Counted from the first letter of the stretch, positions 16,783 to 26,284 are shown. The stretch: DNA of 64,000 nt from Hahellaceae bacterium (GCA_016744695.1 JADGDV010000020.1:1-64000); one strand, 5' to 3'. A program made the numbers and translations. Notes: generated by a model from the sequence alone, not told the origin.

Positions 16783-17223
16783 TTATTGGTCGTTGTTATT
16801 CACTGGAATATAGTCTTCAAGCTTATCCAGTAAAATTTGAGGTGTTTCAAATTGTAGTTCTTTAGTTTCTATATCAACGGCAACTTGTACTGTATAGCCT
16901 TTGGTTAGGCGTTTACCACTTATAATATCCCGTATTTCATAGTTTATTTTTAAGCGCATGTCGTACTCTACTAACGTGGCCGTTACTTCAATTTTTTGTC
17001 CGAATTGCGCGCTATTAACATATTGAAGGCGTATATCGGTTACGGGCCATGCAACCCCGCTTATTTCCATCTGATTGTAGTTGTAATCTATTTTGTTCAA
17101 TAGCTCGCAGCGGGCCATTTCGAAATATTTTACATAATGTCCATGCCATACAATGCGCATAACATCGACGTCAAAAAAAGGGACATCGATTGTGAAGGAC
17201 GCACTGACTATTCCTTTAGGCAT
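16783..17223 (-). CDS. Acyl-CoA/ACP thioesterase, 4-hydroxybenzoyl-CoA type
   Basis: The product, 146 residues, is a hotdog-fold thioesterase. FFDVDVMRIVWHGHYVKYFE (16-35) is the YbgC/4-HBT signature, with the catalytic Asp in the DVD at 18-20. It probably releases or edits acyl chains on the APE ACPs. ATG overlaps the ammonia-lyase stop by one base (TAATG). Confidence 0.88.
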   Translation of the reverse strand: MPKGIVSASFTIDVPFFDVDVMRIVWHGHYVKYFEMARCELLNKIDYNYNQMEISGVAWPVTDIRLQYVNSAQFGQKIEVTATLVEYDMRLKINYEIRDIISGKRLTKGYTVQVAVDIETKELQFETPQILLDKLEDYIPVNNNDQ

Positions 17224-18755
17224 TAGTAAAGCTCCCAGCGTTGCTCACGAATATACCCAAGGGTTTCTCTTAATACACCTTCCAGGGGGCGGTCAGTAAT
17301 GACAGGGTCAAAAAATGACCGAACATCCTGATACATTGAAAACATCTCTGGATGTGTGTCTGCAAGGTCCATTCCCTGATGCTCAATGGCAATATAACTT
17401 GCTTGTACACAGGCCAGTAAACTAGCTGCACATACCTGCTCAGTTAGTTCAAGTACACGAATACAGTCACGGGCGGCTATGGTTCCCATGCTGACTTTGT
17501 CTTGATTATGACACTCAGTTGAACGAGAAAATACACTGGCTGGCATGGTGTTTTTGAGTGCTTCTGCTGTCCATGCGGAAATAGCAATTTGAACGGCTTT
17601 AAAGCCATGATTAATGGGCTTTTGGTCGCTTATATCTGCTGATAAATTAGCCGGTAGCCCATGATTAAACTTAGGGTCCATCAGCAAAGCCATTTGCCTG
17701 TCGGTTAGGTCGGCAAGGTTGGCGACACTTGTTTTCATGGTATCCATTGCCATGGCAATATGGCCACCGTAAAAATGGCCTCCATGTAAAATATATTCGC
17801 CTTTAGGATCAATGATAGGATTGTCGTTTGCGCTGTTAAGTTCATTCTCTATCAAGCTTCTGAACCAGGGTAAGGCATCCATTAAACAGCCAATGACATG
17901 GGGCGCACAACGAATAGAGTAGCGGTCTTGCAGGCGATGAGAGTTACGGGAATGGTCGTGTTGATTCAGGTCTTCACGAATCCATGTAGCCACTTTTTGT
18001 TGACCAGCATGAGGTTTTACAGAGAACAAAATTTCATCAAAATGATGAGAGTTACCCTTACTTGCCCAGCTTACAAATGAGGTAATACGCGCTGATAACT
18101 TAGCAACATATTCTGCCCGTTTAAAGGCAAGGCAAGCTATCCCCGTCATTACCGCCGTGCCATTCATTATTGCAAGGCCTTCTTTAGGCTTTAAGCGAAT
18201 GGGCGTAATGTTTAGTTCTTTAAATATATCTGCAGTAGGGCGCTTTTGACCTTTATAAAAAGCCTCGCGCTCACCTAATAAGACTGACGCAACATAAGAT
18301 AGAGGCGTAAGATCTCCACTTGCACCGACAGACCCTTCTTCAGGTATGACTGGCATAATATCGTGATTGAGAATGAGCTCTAATTGTTTGAGTAAGCCCC
18401 AGGTAACACCAGAGTAACCTTGTGCTAGTGAATTTAGGCGAGTGGCAACAATAGCTCTGGCGGATGATGCATCAAAATATCGACCCATACCGCAGCCATG
18501 GTATTTAACGAGGTTGTGCGGAAGTTCATCAACCAAGTTAAGGGGGACTGTCACTGTACAAGAGTCACCATAGCCTGTCGTTACGCCATAGACTACGCCA
18601 TCATCTGCAAGAACACGGTCAAGGAAAGCAGATCCTGCTTCGATATTCTTACGATATTCAGGCTTATTATTGAGCGTAACCGGTGATTTATTTATGGCTA
18701 TGCTAGCTATATCTTCAACGGATAGACGCTGTAAACCATAATTTACCTGTACCAT
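17223..18755 (-). CDS. MIO-type aromatic amino acid ammonia-lyase
   Basis: The product has 510 residues, the usual length for bacterial HAL/PAL/TAL. The self-forming MIO prosthetic group comes from Ala145-Ser146-Gly147 (VGASGDLTPLS). The catalytic Tyr56 is in VYGVTTGYG. The selectivity pair is Tyr85-His86 in NLVKYHGCGMG. Known pairs are Ser-His (HAL), His-Leu (TAL) and Phe-Leu (PAL), so the substrate cannot be read off directly. In the APE context it should supply the aryl acrylate starter (coumarate or cinnamate type). A histidine utilisation role is unlikely, since no hut genes are nearby. Confidence 0.93.
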   Translation of the reverse strand: MVQVNYGLQRLSVEDIASIAINKSPVTLNNKPEYRKNIEAGSAFLDRVLADDGVVYGVTTGYGDSCTVTVPLNLVDELPHNLVKYHGCGMGRYFDASSARAIVATRLNSLAQGYSGVTWGLLKQLELILNHDIMPVIPEEGSVGASGDLTPLSYVASVLLGEREAFYKGQKRPTADIFKELNITPIRLKPKEGLAIMNGTAVMTGIACLAFKRAEYVAKLSARITSFVSWASKGNSHHFDEILFSVKPHAGQQKVATWIREDLNQHDHSRNSHRLQDRYSIRCAPHVIGCLMDALPWFRSLIENELNSANDNPIIDPKGEYILHGGHFYGGHIAMAMDTMKTSVANLADLTDRQMALLMDPKFNHGLPANLSADISDQKPINHGFKAVQIAISAWTAEALKNTMPASVFSRSTECHNQDKVSMGTIAARDCIRVLELTEQVCAASLLACVQASYIAIEHQGMDLADTHPEMFSMYQDVRSFFDPVITDRPLEGVLRETLGYIREQRWELY

Positions 18756-18780
18756 TTCTACTTCCTTTATAGTCTGCTTT

Positions 18781-19734
18781 TTATCTGCTCACTGCAGAGG
18801 TGTCTTCAGCCCAAAAATCAAAAAAATTGAACCATTGCAAGGGTGCTTGAGAGCAACGGTGTTCAAGTCGTCCTGCATAGGTTTGTATGCATTGCTGAAT
18901 TGACTCATCACGTGTTTTTCGTGGAAATTTAAGACCTTCTTCTGCAAAGGGCTCTACATATAAATGATAGCCATCTGTTTTATGCAAGCAAAAAAGTAGA
19001 TATACAGGGCACTCCATTAATGATGAAAGTATAAAAGGGCCTGTGGGGAAGTGTGCGTTATCACCCATAAAGTTACAGACTTTGGTTTTCCCCGCAGAGC
19101 TTGTAGAGGTTCTGTCACCGACAATAACAAGAAATTCCCCTTGTTCAATGCGCCCTTTAAGCATTATAGCCAGGTCAGGACCCAACTGGGTGACTTGTAT
19201 TAAGTTAACATCAACATCTGGGTTTATTTCTTTGAGTAAACGGTTGAAATTGACGGCATGAGCGGTAAAAACCAGTACATTGATGCGTACATTGTAATAA
19301 CCACTTGAAAGCGCTCTGCAAAGTTCAAGATTACCCAAGTGTGAGCCTATGAATATAGCTCCCTGTTTTCTTTCTATTAAAGATGTAAAGTAATGTCGAC
19401 CAGATTTTTTTATATCACTCACTTTTAGCTTCCCCACCCAGCCATCAATTTTATCTACTGCCGACAAACTGAATTGATGAAAGTGTTCAATACCCATTCG
19501 ATGACTTGGTTTTTTATTATTAAGAGCGGCGGGGTAACAGTTTGCAACTCTTTCAAGATATTGTAATGAGGCTTGTCGAGATGTTTCTGAGCGCCAGTAG
19601 TAAAAGGCAACAATAGGGTATAAAACCAGCTTAAGTACATAGCGACCAAAAATCGAGTACAAGGCGAGCAGGATTTTGATGCCTATTACACCGCTTCGTT
19701 CTTTCATTTTTGACCAGTGTTCAATCTGTGGCAT
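18781..19734 (-). CDS. LpxL/HtrB-type acyltransferase
   Basis: The product has 317 residues with a membrane-anchoring N-terminal region (ILLALYSIFGRYVLKLVLYP). The catalytic HX4E motif is GSHLGNLELCR (His132, Glu137), then DRTSTSSAGKT near the middle and FPTGPFILS. Related proteins acylate lipid A; here it presumably acylates the APE anchor lipid. In several APE clusters this domain is fused to the glycosyltransferase. Here they are separate genes 3 bases apart. Confidence 0.88.
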   Translation of the reverse strand: MPQIEHWSKMKERSGVIGIKILLALYSIFGRYVLKLVLYPIVAFYYWRSETSRQASLQYLERVANCYPAALNNKKPSHRMGIEHFHQFSLSAVDKIDGWVGKLKVSDIKKSGRHYFTSLIERKQGAIFIGSHLGNLELCRALSSGYYNVRINVLVFTAHAVNFNRLLKEINPDVDVNLIQVTQLGPDLAIMLKGRIEQGEFLVIVGDRTSTSSAGKTKVCNFMGDNAHFPTGPFILSSLMECPVYLLFCLHKTDGYHLYVEPFAEEGLKFPRKTRDESIQQCIQTYAGRLEHRCSQAPLQWFNFFDFWAEDTSAVSR

Positions 19735-19737
19735 AGT

Positions 19738-20481
19738 TTAGCGTTCTAGTTTTCTTAATAGTAATTTAGGTAAGCGCAGCAACATGCCAAAAAATAGCAA
19801 TGTATGCATTTTGCTGATGAGCACATTGTCAGTAAAAGGGTGGAAATGAGACACACCGTTTTCAGGATAGATTACTTTTGTTGGTGAAAATTTAATGTCG
19901 CCGTAATCCCAGAAAAAACGGACTAGTACCTCAATGTCATAATCCATTCGTGTACCGAGCTTATATTTCTTGAATAGTGAAATACAAGGTGATGTGGGAT
20001 AAACACGAAACCCGCACATAGAATCTTTTATAGTGAAGGAAAGCGTTTCAATCCATACCCAAGCATGGGTTAAATATCGAGCATATAAGCGGAGTTTTGG
20101 AACACTATCATCATATACCGGGTAGCCGCTAATGAGTGACTTTGGGTTTGTGCGGGCTATTTCTAACAGGGTTGGGGCATCTTGAATACTGTGTTGCCCA
20201 TCAGAGTCAATTTGTAACGCGTGAGTGAAGCTATGTTCATGGGCTGTTTTTATTCCAGCCATTACTGCTGCACCTTTTCCCTGATTTTTAACGAGGGTGG
20301 TTAGGTAGGTGTTAGGGGTCTGTTCAATGATTCCTGCAATACTGTTTTTGGTTTCAGAATCACTGCCATCATCAATGATCACAATAGGCAATTGCAAAAA
20401 TTGCAACTGTTTAACTACGCACTTAAGTGTGCTGCCATGATTATAGCAGGGGATGATAATGCAGGGGGTAAAGTGTGCCAT
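19738..20481 (-). CDS. Family 2 glycosyltransferase
   Basis: The product has 247 residues. GT2 motifs are CIIIPCYNHG (7-16), IDDGS (36-40) and the metal-binding DSDG (92-95). The tail KMHTLLFFGMLLRLPKLLLRK may bind membrane. It likely adds sugar or builds the carrier lipid for the aryl polyene. It overlaps apeI by one base. Confidence 0.88.
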   Translation of the reverse strand: MAHFTPCIIIPCYNHGSTLKCVVKQLQFLQLPIVIIDDGSDSETKNSIAGIIEQTPNTYLTTLVKNQGKGAAVMAGIKTAHEHSFTHALQIDSDGQHSIQDAPTLLEIARTNPKSLISGYPVYDDSVPKLRLYARYLTHAWVWIETLSFTIKDSMCGFRVYPTSPCISLFKKYKLGTRMDYDIEVLVRFFWDYGDIKFSPTKVIYPENGVSHFHPFTDNVLISKMHTLLFFGMLLRLPKLLLRKLER

Positions 20482-20846
20482 TAGTCAAAAATAATCCTGC
20501 CGGAGGCGTGGCTACCTAATGCTGAACTGTAGTTGAACCGAAACTGTTTTTCTTTATTTTCTGATTTTTCTAACATTAGTTCTATTGTTTGATTAGGGGT
20601 GGTTATCTGTTGGAATTTCAAAATACTTACTTTGTTAAAGCATAGCTCAGGTGCATTAAAATAAGATTTTATCCATTTAATAGCCCAGTGTAATTGAACG
20701 ATGCCGGGTAAAATTGGGTTTCCGGGAAAGTGGCCTTTAAAATAAAATAAATCTTCGGGTATTTTGAGTGTTAGCCTTACCGTATCGTTATCACATTCCG
20801 CGTGGGTAACATGAGGAAACAGTACTTTTTCTGTAGAGGTATTCAT
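20481..20846 (-). CDS. apeI: 3-hydroxyacyl-ACP dehydratase ApeI (FabZ-like)
   Basis: The product, 121 residues, is a hotdog fold. FKGHFPGNPILPGIVQ (37-52) is the FabA/FabZ active-site loop, with His39 catalytic. It is the partner of ApeP in removing water to form the conjugated double bonds. ATGA overlap with the ligase upstream. Confidence 0.92.
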   Translation of the reverse strand: MNTSTEKVLFPHVTHAECDNDTVRLTLKIPEDLFYFKGHFPGNPILPGIVQLHWAIKWIKSYFNAPELCFNKVSILKFQQITTPNQTIELMLEKSENKEKQFRFNYSSALGSHASGRIIFD

Positions 20847-22246
20847 GGCTGCTTGCTTATTTTGTTCTTGATTAAATCCAGCAGTGCTTGCTGAGAAAGT
20901 TTACCTTGCTCATTATAAGGTATTTGGTCGGTATAGCGCCACTTTCGGGGTAAAACAATAGCCTCAAATTTGTTCATCATATGCGCTCGGAGTAAGCGAT
21001 TGAATGCTAATTTCCCTTGTTTTTTCAGCGCTAGCTGCCCTTGCGAGTTTAACTGAATAAGTGCCGCTATTTGTTTGCGTTTTCCTGGAATCAACAGTGT
21101 TTTTGCTGAGACAATGAACGAATGTTTCTGAAGTTGGTTCTCCAGCTCATTGAGTGATATTCGCTTTTCTTCAATTTTAATAACTCGGTCGGCTCTGCTA
21201 AGTAAGCGAAAATGGTGCTCGCTTATCTGCTCAATTCGGTCGTCGCAGAGATACCAATTCTCAGTTTTGGTGTTATTTGATTCGTTGGGTAAATAGGGGG
21301 ATTTAATGCTCATACGCTGGTGTTCGTCACAGCGAATACTGATGTTCGGGAATGTTTGCCAGCTCTCATGTTCTTGCTGTTGGGTGCGGTAGGCGATACC
21401 CCCTGTCTCAGTGCTCCCAAATATTTCAAGTGGCGAGTTTTTGAGTGAACATGTCACTTGCTGTGCAGCAGAAAATGAAAGAGGTCCGCCGGAACTAAAT
21501 AAACGGGTTATTTTGTGTTGTTGCTGTGTAAGGCAATTTAGATCAATGTCTTGTAAGCGCTGAATAAACGCGGGGCTAGAAATTAAAGTGTATCTGTCGA
21601 GTGTATTTGATTGGACTAATGTTTCTAATACCTCAGGGTATTCAATTAAAGGCGTGTATATGGGCTTCCCTATATACAGAGGCCACAACAAGCGAAATAA
21701 CAAGCCATAAATATGTTGGTGGCTAACTGTCGATAAGTAAACCTCATTAGAGTCAGTATTAGATAGACTTTGGTTGGCTGGCCATAGTTGATTTATTTGT
21801 TGGACTTCAACCATTAGCTGCGAGAAGTTTTTTACAACACACTTAGGTTTTCCGCTGCTCCCTGAGGTGAAAAATAAGCACTGAGCGTTAGGCTCAATAG
21901 CCAGTTCTTCGGGAGTGTTTAAAAAATCTTGATTGAGAATAGACTCTAGTTCACCTTTAAGTAGTCGCTTGTCATAGTTGCTCTCAAGCTCTAGTAGTGT
22001 TTCATGTTGACTGTTGGGCGGCAGTAGTGTGGTTTTTCCTGCGGCTAACAAACCCAGCCACGCGACTGAAAAATAGAAACTATTAGAATGAGATACTAAC
22101 CATATTTGAGCGGGTTGTAATAAGGCATACTGTTTTACTTTATTAACAAGCGTGAGCCAGTGAGCGAACGAGGTGGGTTGAAGCGCTTTGTCGAAAAAGG
22201 CATTACGGTCTGAGTTGCTCCACTGACTAACAACGTAGTTTTTCAT
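20843..22246 (-). CDS. AMP-dependent aryl-acid:ACP ligase
   Basis: The product, 467 residues, is an adenylate-forming enzyme with P-loop-like LFFTSGSSGKPK (124-135), FGSTETGGIAYR (the substrate/AMP motif) and a C-terminal domain with LSRADRVIKIEEKRIS. It activates the aryl acid and loads it on an ACP. A C-terminal lysine expected for adenylation is plausible in IPYNEQGKLSQ. ATGA overlaps on both sides. Confidence 0.9.
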   Translation of the reverse strand: MKNYVVSQWSNSDRNAFFDKALQPTSFAHWLTLVNKVKQYALLQPAQIWLVSHSNSFYFSVAWLGLLAAGKTTLLPPNSQHETLLELESNYDKRLLKGELESILNQDFLNTPEELAIEPNAQCLFFTSGSSGKPKCVVKNFSQLMVEVQQINQLWPANQSLSNTDSNEVYLSTVSHQHIYGLLFRLLWPLYIGKPIYTPLIEYPEVLETLVQSNTLDRYTLISSPAFIQRLQDIDLNCLTQQQHKITRLFSSGGPLSFSAAQQVTCSLKNSPLEIFGSTETGGIAYRTQQQEHESWQTFPNISIRCDEHQRMSIKSPYLPNESNNTKTENWYLCDDRIEQISEHHFRLLSRADRVIKIEEKRISLNELENQLQKHSFIVSAKTLLIPGKRKQIAALIQLNSQGQLALKKQGKLAFNRLLRAHMMNKFEAIVLPRKWRYTDQIPYNEQGKLSQQALLDLIKNKISKQP

Positions 22247-22812
22247 GCATCGTGTTTCTTTTTAAAGTAACGCACAATCAATTCGACGCCCATAAGAGTG
22301 CCCATTAAAATATAGGAAATTAGTCCATTATAGAGAGTCCATATTTCCATTGATGTACAGCAAGCAGTAAACGCGGCAATGCTGCCGTTTATGATGAAGA
22401 ATATACACCAGACAATGGTGACATTGTGCATGTAATTGAGTGCATTTTGATTAAATGTTTGTTTGCTTAGGCTGGCAAATCGTTCAATCATTGATGGGGG
22501 CTTAATGAGTGATAGCGCAAAAATAAAAAACATGACTGCATTTACCAGTACAGGGTAAGCGCGAAGGCCTAACTCCCCATCTAACAGTGCCCCAAATAAA
22601 AAACAGACAGAGCCTGCTCCTAGTAATAGCCAGTGTTTTTTTTTTTGGTTGTTCTTACTGAATAGCACGAGTCGTGCTATTAATAAAATAAGCAAAGTAC
22701 CTAAAATTAAGGTGGGTGAAATTTTATCCAGCATAAAGTAAACAAAGAGAGGGTACAGTACTAACGCTGTTCCCATGATTACTTGCAGGCTTATTTTAGC
22801 GAATGATGGCAT
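22243..22812 (-). CDS. COG4648-like integral membrane protein
   Basis: The product has 189 residues with five to six hydrophobic segments (VIMGTALVLYPLFVYFML, LILGTLLILLIARLVLF, and later TIVWCIFFIINGSIAAFTAC). Proteins of this kind are regular APE cluster members of unknown role. It starts 7 bases after the ACP stop. Confidence 0.82.
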   Translation of the reverse strand: MPSFAKISLQVIMGTALVLYPLFVYFMLDKISPTLILGTLLILLIARLVLFSKNNQKKKHWLLLGAGSVCFLFGALLDGELGLRAYPVLVNAVMFFIFALSLIKPPSMIERFASLSKQTFNQNALNYMHNVTIVWCIFFIINGSIAAFTACCTSMEIWTLYNGLISYILMGTLMGVELIVRYFKKKHDA

Positions 22813-22819
22813 TGCTTAC

Positions 22820-23068
22820 TTACTCGTTAACGAGTCGTTCAATTTCAACAATAATATCTTGTACTGTGCGTACTTCTTTAAATACACTCGGTTCAATTTT
22901 CTTCCCTGTTATTTCTCTTAGTTTCACGACTAAATCGACCGCATCAATGCTGTCTAAATCAAGGTCTTCGTATAGGCTAGCTTCAGGTGTAATATCACTT
23001 TTTTCTATTTCAAAGTTTTCTTCTAGTATGTTTTGTAATGTAGTGAAAATTTCTTCTTGTGTTTTCAT
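22820..23068 (-). CDS. apeF: Acyl carrier protein ApeF
   Basis: The product, 82 residues, is a small acidic ACP. The phosphopantetheine Ser40 lies in DLDLDSIDAVDL. It is the second of two adjacent ACP genes, 22 bp after the first. Confidence 0.88.
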   Translation of the reverse strand: MKTQEEIFTTLQNILEENFEIEKSDITPEASLYEDLDLDSIDAVDLVVKLREITGKKIEPSVFKEVRTVQDIIVEIERLVNE

Positions 23069-23090
23069 TGGCGGGAATGCTCCGTCGTGT

Positions 23091-23351
23091 TTAAGATGCT
23101 TTCTGGGACGAAATAAAAGCGGCTAAGGTTGAAACAGAAAAAAAGTGCTTTTTTGTTTCATCTGAGTTTGAATCCAACTTAATGTTGTGCTTTTTTCGTA
23201 CAGCCAAGCCTAGTTCAAGGGCATCTATTGAATCGAGCCCTAAGCCCTCTATAAATAATGGTTCATCATCAATAATGTCATTGGGTGTTATATCTTCTAA
23301 ATCCAAGGCTTCGATAATAAGTTCTTTCAACGCTTGCTTTTGATCAGTCAT
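23091..23351 (-). CDS. apeE: Acyl carrier protein ApeE
   Basis: The product, 86 residues, is an ACP. Phosphopantetheine Ser41 lies in GLGLDSIDALEL. Two ACPs are normal for APE clusters and may have different roles (starter versus extension). The start overlaps the acyltransferase gene by 8 bases. Confidence 0.88.
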   Translation of the reverse strand: MTDQKQALKELIIEALDLEDITPNDIIDDEPLFIEGLGLDSIDALELGLAVRKKHNIKLDSNSDETKKHFFSVSTLAAFISSQKAS

Positions 23352-24120
23352 GACGTTTTACCTGTTCTTGAAAATGCTTTTCTATTTTCTGTGTTAGTTT
23401 TCTGGCTGCAATGCCTTTGTTTTCTGCTGCACTATATTGAGCAATATTAAGCGGCGGCTCAAAGGTGAGTTCAATATCGGGTCTTGTTACGGGTACATTG
23501 TACCACTTTTGATTTTTAATCAAAAAATTTGGGTAACAATTTATTGTAGTGGGTAAAATGTTAGCATTACAACGAATAGCGATATTTGCAGCGCCTCGTT
23601 GAAACTTTATTGTATTGCCTGGTGTAGTGCGAGAGCCTTCAGGGAATATTACCAACACCTGTTTTCGTTGCAATGACTTTTGACAATCGTGTAGTAAGTC
23701 ATCAGGTTGTGCATTACTAATGTAACCCGTGCCGCGAATAACGCCCATTATGAATGGGTTGCTTGTTAAGCTACTTTTAACAATGCAGTCAACATTCTTA
23801 ATAATTGAAATTAGAATGACAATGTCGATTAAGGTCGGATGGTTAGCTATTAATACTACACCGCTGGCCTTTTTGAGGTTTTCTGCTTGTTTTATTTCTA
23901 GTTTAAATATCCCCAGCGAACACATCATTCCTACAAAAAATTTGAAGGAATAATGCACAAAATATCGAGAGACTTGCCTGCGTTTGTCTTCATTGTAGAT
24001 GAACAGTTTGAATGCTGGAAAAAAAAACAAAGGCAGAATGAGCCCCCCGAGGCCAAATACAGAAAAACTAAAGCCTGTTGCAATGATTCTCCAGAATTGG
24101 TTCAATTTGATAGCGTCCAT
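23344..24120 (-). CDS. Lysophospholipid-type acyltransferase (PlsC family)
   Basis: The product has 258 residues with an N-terminal membrane helix (FSFSVFGLGGLILPLFFFPA). The HX4D motif is NHPTLID (His94, Asp99), and FPEGSRTTPG is the second PlsC motif. It probably acylates the lipid anchor of the pigment. It overlaps the chain-length factor gene by 19 bases. Confidence 0.9.
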   Translation of the reverse strand: MDAIKLNQFWRIIATGFSFSVFGLGGLILPLFFFPAFKLFIYNEDKRRQVSRYFVHYSFKFFVGMMCSLGIFKLEIKQAENLKKASGVVLIANHPTLIDIVILISIIKNVDCIVKSSLTSNPFIMGVIRGTGYISNAQPDDLLHDCQKSLQRKQVLVIFPEGSRTTPGNTIKFQRGAANIAIRCNANILPTTINCYPNFLIKNQKWYNVPVTRPDIELTFEPPLNIAQYSAAENKGIAARKLTQKIEKHFQEQVKRHD

Positions 24121-24848
24121 GCTTGCCCCGCTTCACTCTTGAAGTGGGCCGCCCCGGTATTACTCAGCATATCGAGTAATATGAGTGATTGCTCATTACG
24201 TTTTGTGGAATGCGCATTTTGCTTTGGGTTATTTTTTCTGGGTTGCATCTTGCTTAGTTGAACCGCTTGCCCTTGTTGTTTGGATAAAAGTAGTGCTAAA
24301 GCATGAGGGAAAGCGGGCTCGTTACAATATGGTTGGTATATTTCAGGGATAGGCTGATCACAAAATATCAATAGAATCTCTTCAGAAGAGCCTGTGATCA
24401 AGCGAGATACACTATCAATTAGTGCCATAAGGAGAGTGTTTTCTCCAGCTGACACGGTATTATTGGCCTGTTGATTATTTGTGAAAATATGAAATTGTCC
24501 TGCTACTGCATTATGTACAGATAAACCGAATTGAGTGGGGGATAGTGGCTCTCTATGAGCCATATTTTCTAATAATTTTGATGTTTTATGAAGGTCCCCA
24601 TGGCGTGAGGCAAAAATAGTGGGGGTTTGAGGTGAGCATCCCACCTCTGTGGCTACATGAATAGCCATTTTGGAAAAAAAACTTAAACGACGACGCTTCA
24701 TGGGAGGAATGAACGTTAGTACGGGGGCTGATGTATCGGTATCGTCACATTCTCCCGTACTAAACCAAGTAGCCCATGATTCTTTGTTTGTGATGCCTGG
24801 AGCCCATCCATACCAGTCCTTGATGAAGAAATTCCATTGTTGTTTCAT
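24102..24848 (-). CDS. apeC: Ketosynthase chain-length factor ApeC
   Basis: The product, 248 residues, has the short ketosynthase-like fold (Ketoacyl-synt_2 type) found at the head of APE operons. It opens WNFFIKDWYGWAPGI. No ACS-type catalytic Cys motif or paired His motifs are present, as expected for a chain-length factor that pairs with ApeO. It is the first gene of the minus-strand operon. The symbol follows the characterised Xenorhabdus system by gene order and family. Confidence 0.82.
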   Translation of the reverse strand: MKQQWNFFIKDWYGWAPGITNKESWATWFSTGECDDTDTSAPVLTFIPPMKRRRLSFFSKMAIHVATEVGCSPQTPTIFASRHGDLHKTSKLLENMAHREPLSPTQFGLSVHNAVAGQFHIFTNNQQANNTVSAGENTLLMALIDSVSRLITGSSEEILLIFCDQPIPEIYQPYCNEPAFPHALALLLSKQQGQAVQLSKMQPRKNNPKQNAHSTKRNEQSLILLDMLSNTGAAHFKSEAGQAWTLSN

Positions 24849-24979
24849 GCGCTTATTTTTAGACCACTAATTTTAAAGGCGCATTATAGCTGCATAGCGT
24901 TTAAAAAAGTATAGTGGTTATGTACGCAAAGTATTATAGCGTTATAAATTGGATAATTTTTTATTAAATGGGAGGGGGT
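24849..24979. promoter_or_regulatory. Divergent promoter region between the APE operon and the PPTase gene
   Basis: 131 bases separate the divergent starts. On the minus strand a perfect -10 TATAAT lies at 24883-24888, about 35 bases before the apeC ATG, with only a weak -35 (TACTTT) at 17-base spacing. The weak -35 suggests an activator. On the plus strand the AT-rich stretch near 24930-24965 is a likely promoter. Confidence 0.5.
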
Positions 24980-25609
24980 ATGGTTTTTGTTCGTGTTGGC
25001 CATTTTCAGTTGTCGCGGCTTAACGATTACAAAAATAATGCGCAAAACTATTTAACTAAGAATGAGTTACAAAAATTGAGCAAGCGAACAGTATTAGCAC
25101 AGGCTCAGTCACTGATTGCCAGGGAATTGATATACCAGCAGCTATCTGTTTTTAATGCGGGTATTTATCAATTTGAAACGCGAGTGGTAGATAATTGTTT
25201 AAATTTGTATTCTGAAATGAATTGCCTTCCCTACCGTTGCTCTATTTCTCATTCAGGGGAGTGGGCTGCGGTGGCTGTGAGCCCGAACCCTGGCGTTAGT
25301 CTTGGGGTTGATATTGAAAAAGCAAAACCAGGGCGAGATTTTGTTGCTATGGCTAAGGTGTATTTCTCCGATGCTGAATACATGAAAATCATGAGTTCAC
25401 CAACAAAAGAATCGGCTTTTTACACTCTTTGGACTTTAAAAGAAGCTTACGCTAAAGCAAAACAAAAAGGTCTTTGGGATGTACTGTCTTCTTGTGTTGA
25501 GCTTGAGGTGGATGGTCTTCACTCTAAACAGGTGCATATGAATGACGTTTATCTAACGTGTGTTACTGAAGAATATAATAATATTGAATTTAAAATTGTT
25601 GATTTATGA
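24980..25609 (+). CDS. 4'-phosphopantetheinyl transferase (Sfp type)
   Basis: The product moves the phosphopantetheine arm of CoA onto the two APE ACPs. Motifs are the Mg-binding GVDIE and the WTLKEAYAK helix, plus CSISHSGEW upstream. I prefer ATG 24980 (209 residues). It has GGGAGGGGG immediately before it, while an in-frame ATG at 24968 has no ribosome site and would encode the purine-rich Shine-Dalgarno as Gly residues. It is divergent from the APE operon it serves. Confidence 0.92.
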   Translation: MVFVRVGHFQLSRLNDYKNNAQNYLTKNELQKLSKRTVLAQAQSLIARELIYQQLSVFNAGIYQFETRVVDNCLNLYSEMNCLPYRCSISHSGEWAAVAVSPNPGVSLGVDIEKAKPGRDFVAMAKVYFSDAEYMKIMSSPTKESAFYTLWTLKEAYAKAKQKGLWDVLSSCVELEVDGLHSKQVHMNDVYLTCVTEEYNNIEFKIVDL

Positions 25610-25699
25610 ATGATTTTTAAGCCTCTAAGCGTTATATCGTTTGTGTAGTAAAAAAAGTGCCTGGTTATGGGGCGGCTATGAAAGGAATAGGGAGTAAGG

Positions 25700-26284
25700 A
25701 TGAATATTAAAAAAATTATAATTCGTGGAACAATATTTCTACTGTTGGGGTTAATGGCTGGCTGCAGTGGGTTAACCGTGCTTAATGATCAGGGTGAAGA
25801 CATTACAGTCGCTAGCCCGTTGTATACATTAGCTAATCTACACCCGGATGAAGCTCGAAAGAAACTGTATGCGGTTAATTACCAGCAGCCAGGCTTAATT
25901 CCACTTTGTACTGAAGTAGATGTTTTAGTTGTAAATAAAAAAGTAATGAAGTTTCAGGTTAAAGAAACGGGGGTAACGTATAATTATTATTATCACCGTG
26001 CCGCTGCAGAGCCTTTTGACCAGCATATCTTCCGTTTTTTTGGCGCAACATGTAATCGTGATAAAGTAAAAACATTAAGCGAAATTGACCAAAAGGGTAT
26101 TAAGCTTGGCAAGGCTTTACAAGGTATGTCGAAAGAAGGTGTGGTTTTTGCGATGGGCTTACCCCCTATGCACCGTACACCATCAACTGAATTAAATACT
26201 TGGTTATATTGGAAAAATCGTTGGGGTACGATGAGTGTTTCTTTTGATGAAAACGGTAAGGTTAATACAATTACTGGCGGCTAG
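25700..26284 (+). CDS. BamE/SmpA-like lipoprotein beside the APE cluster
   Basis: The product has 194 residues with lipobox MAGC (Cys22). The C-terminal ~55 residues (GKALQGMSKEGVVFAMGLPP through the WLYWKNRWG region to FDENGKV) resemble the BamE/OmlA fold. The middle has several Tyr (YNYYYH). Its place between PPTase and the APE-type methyltransferase suggests an APE role, perhaps at the outer membrane. Not proven. It ends at a bidirectional terminator. Confidence 0.72.
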   Translation: MNIKKIIIRGTIFLLLGLMAGCSGLTVLNDQGEDITVASPLYTLANLHPDEARKKLYAVNYQQPGLIPLCTEVDVLVVNKKVMKFQVKETGVTYNYYYHRAAAEPFDQHIFRFFGATCNRDKVKTLSEIDQKGIKLGKALQGMSKEGVVFAMGLPPMHRTPSTELNTWLYWKNRWGTMSVSFDENGKVNTITGG

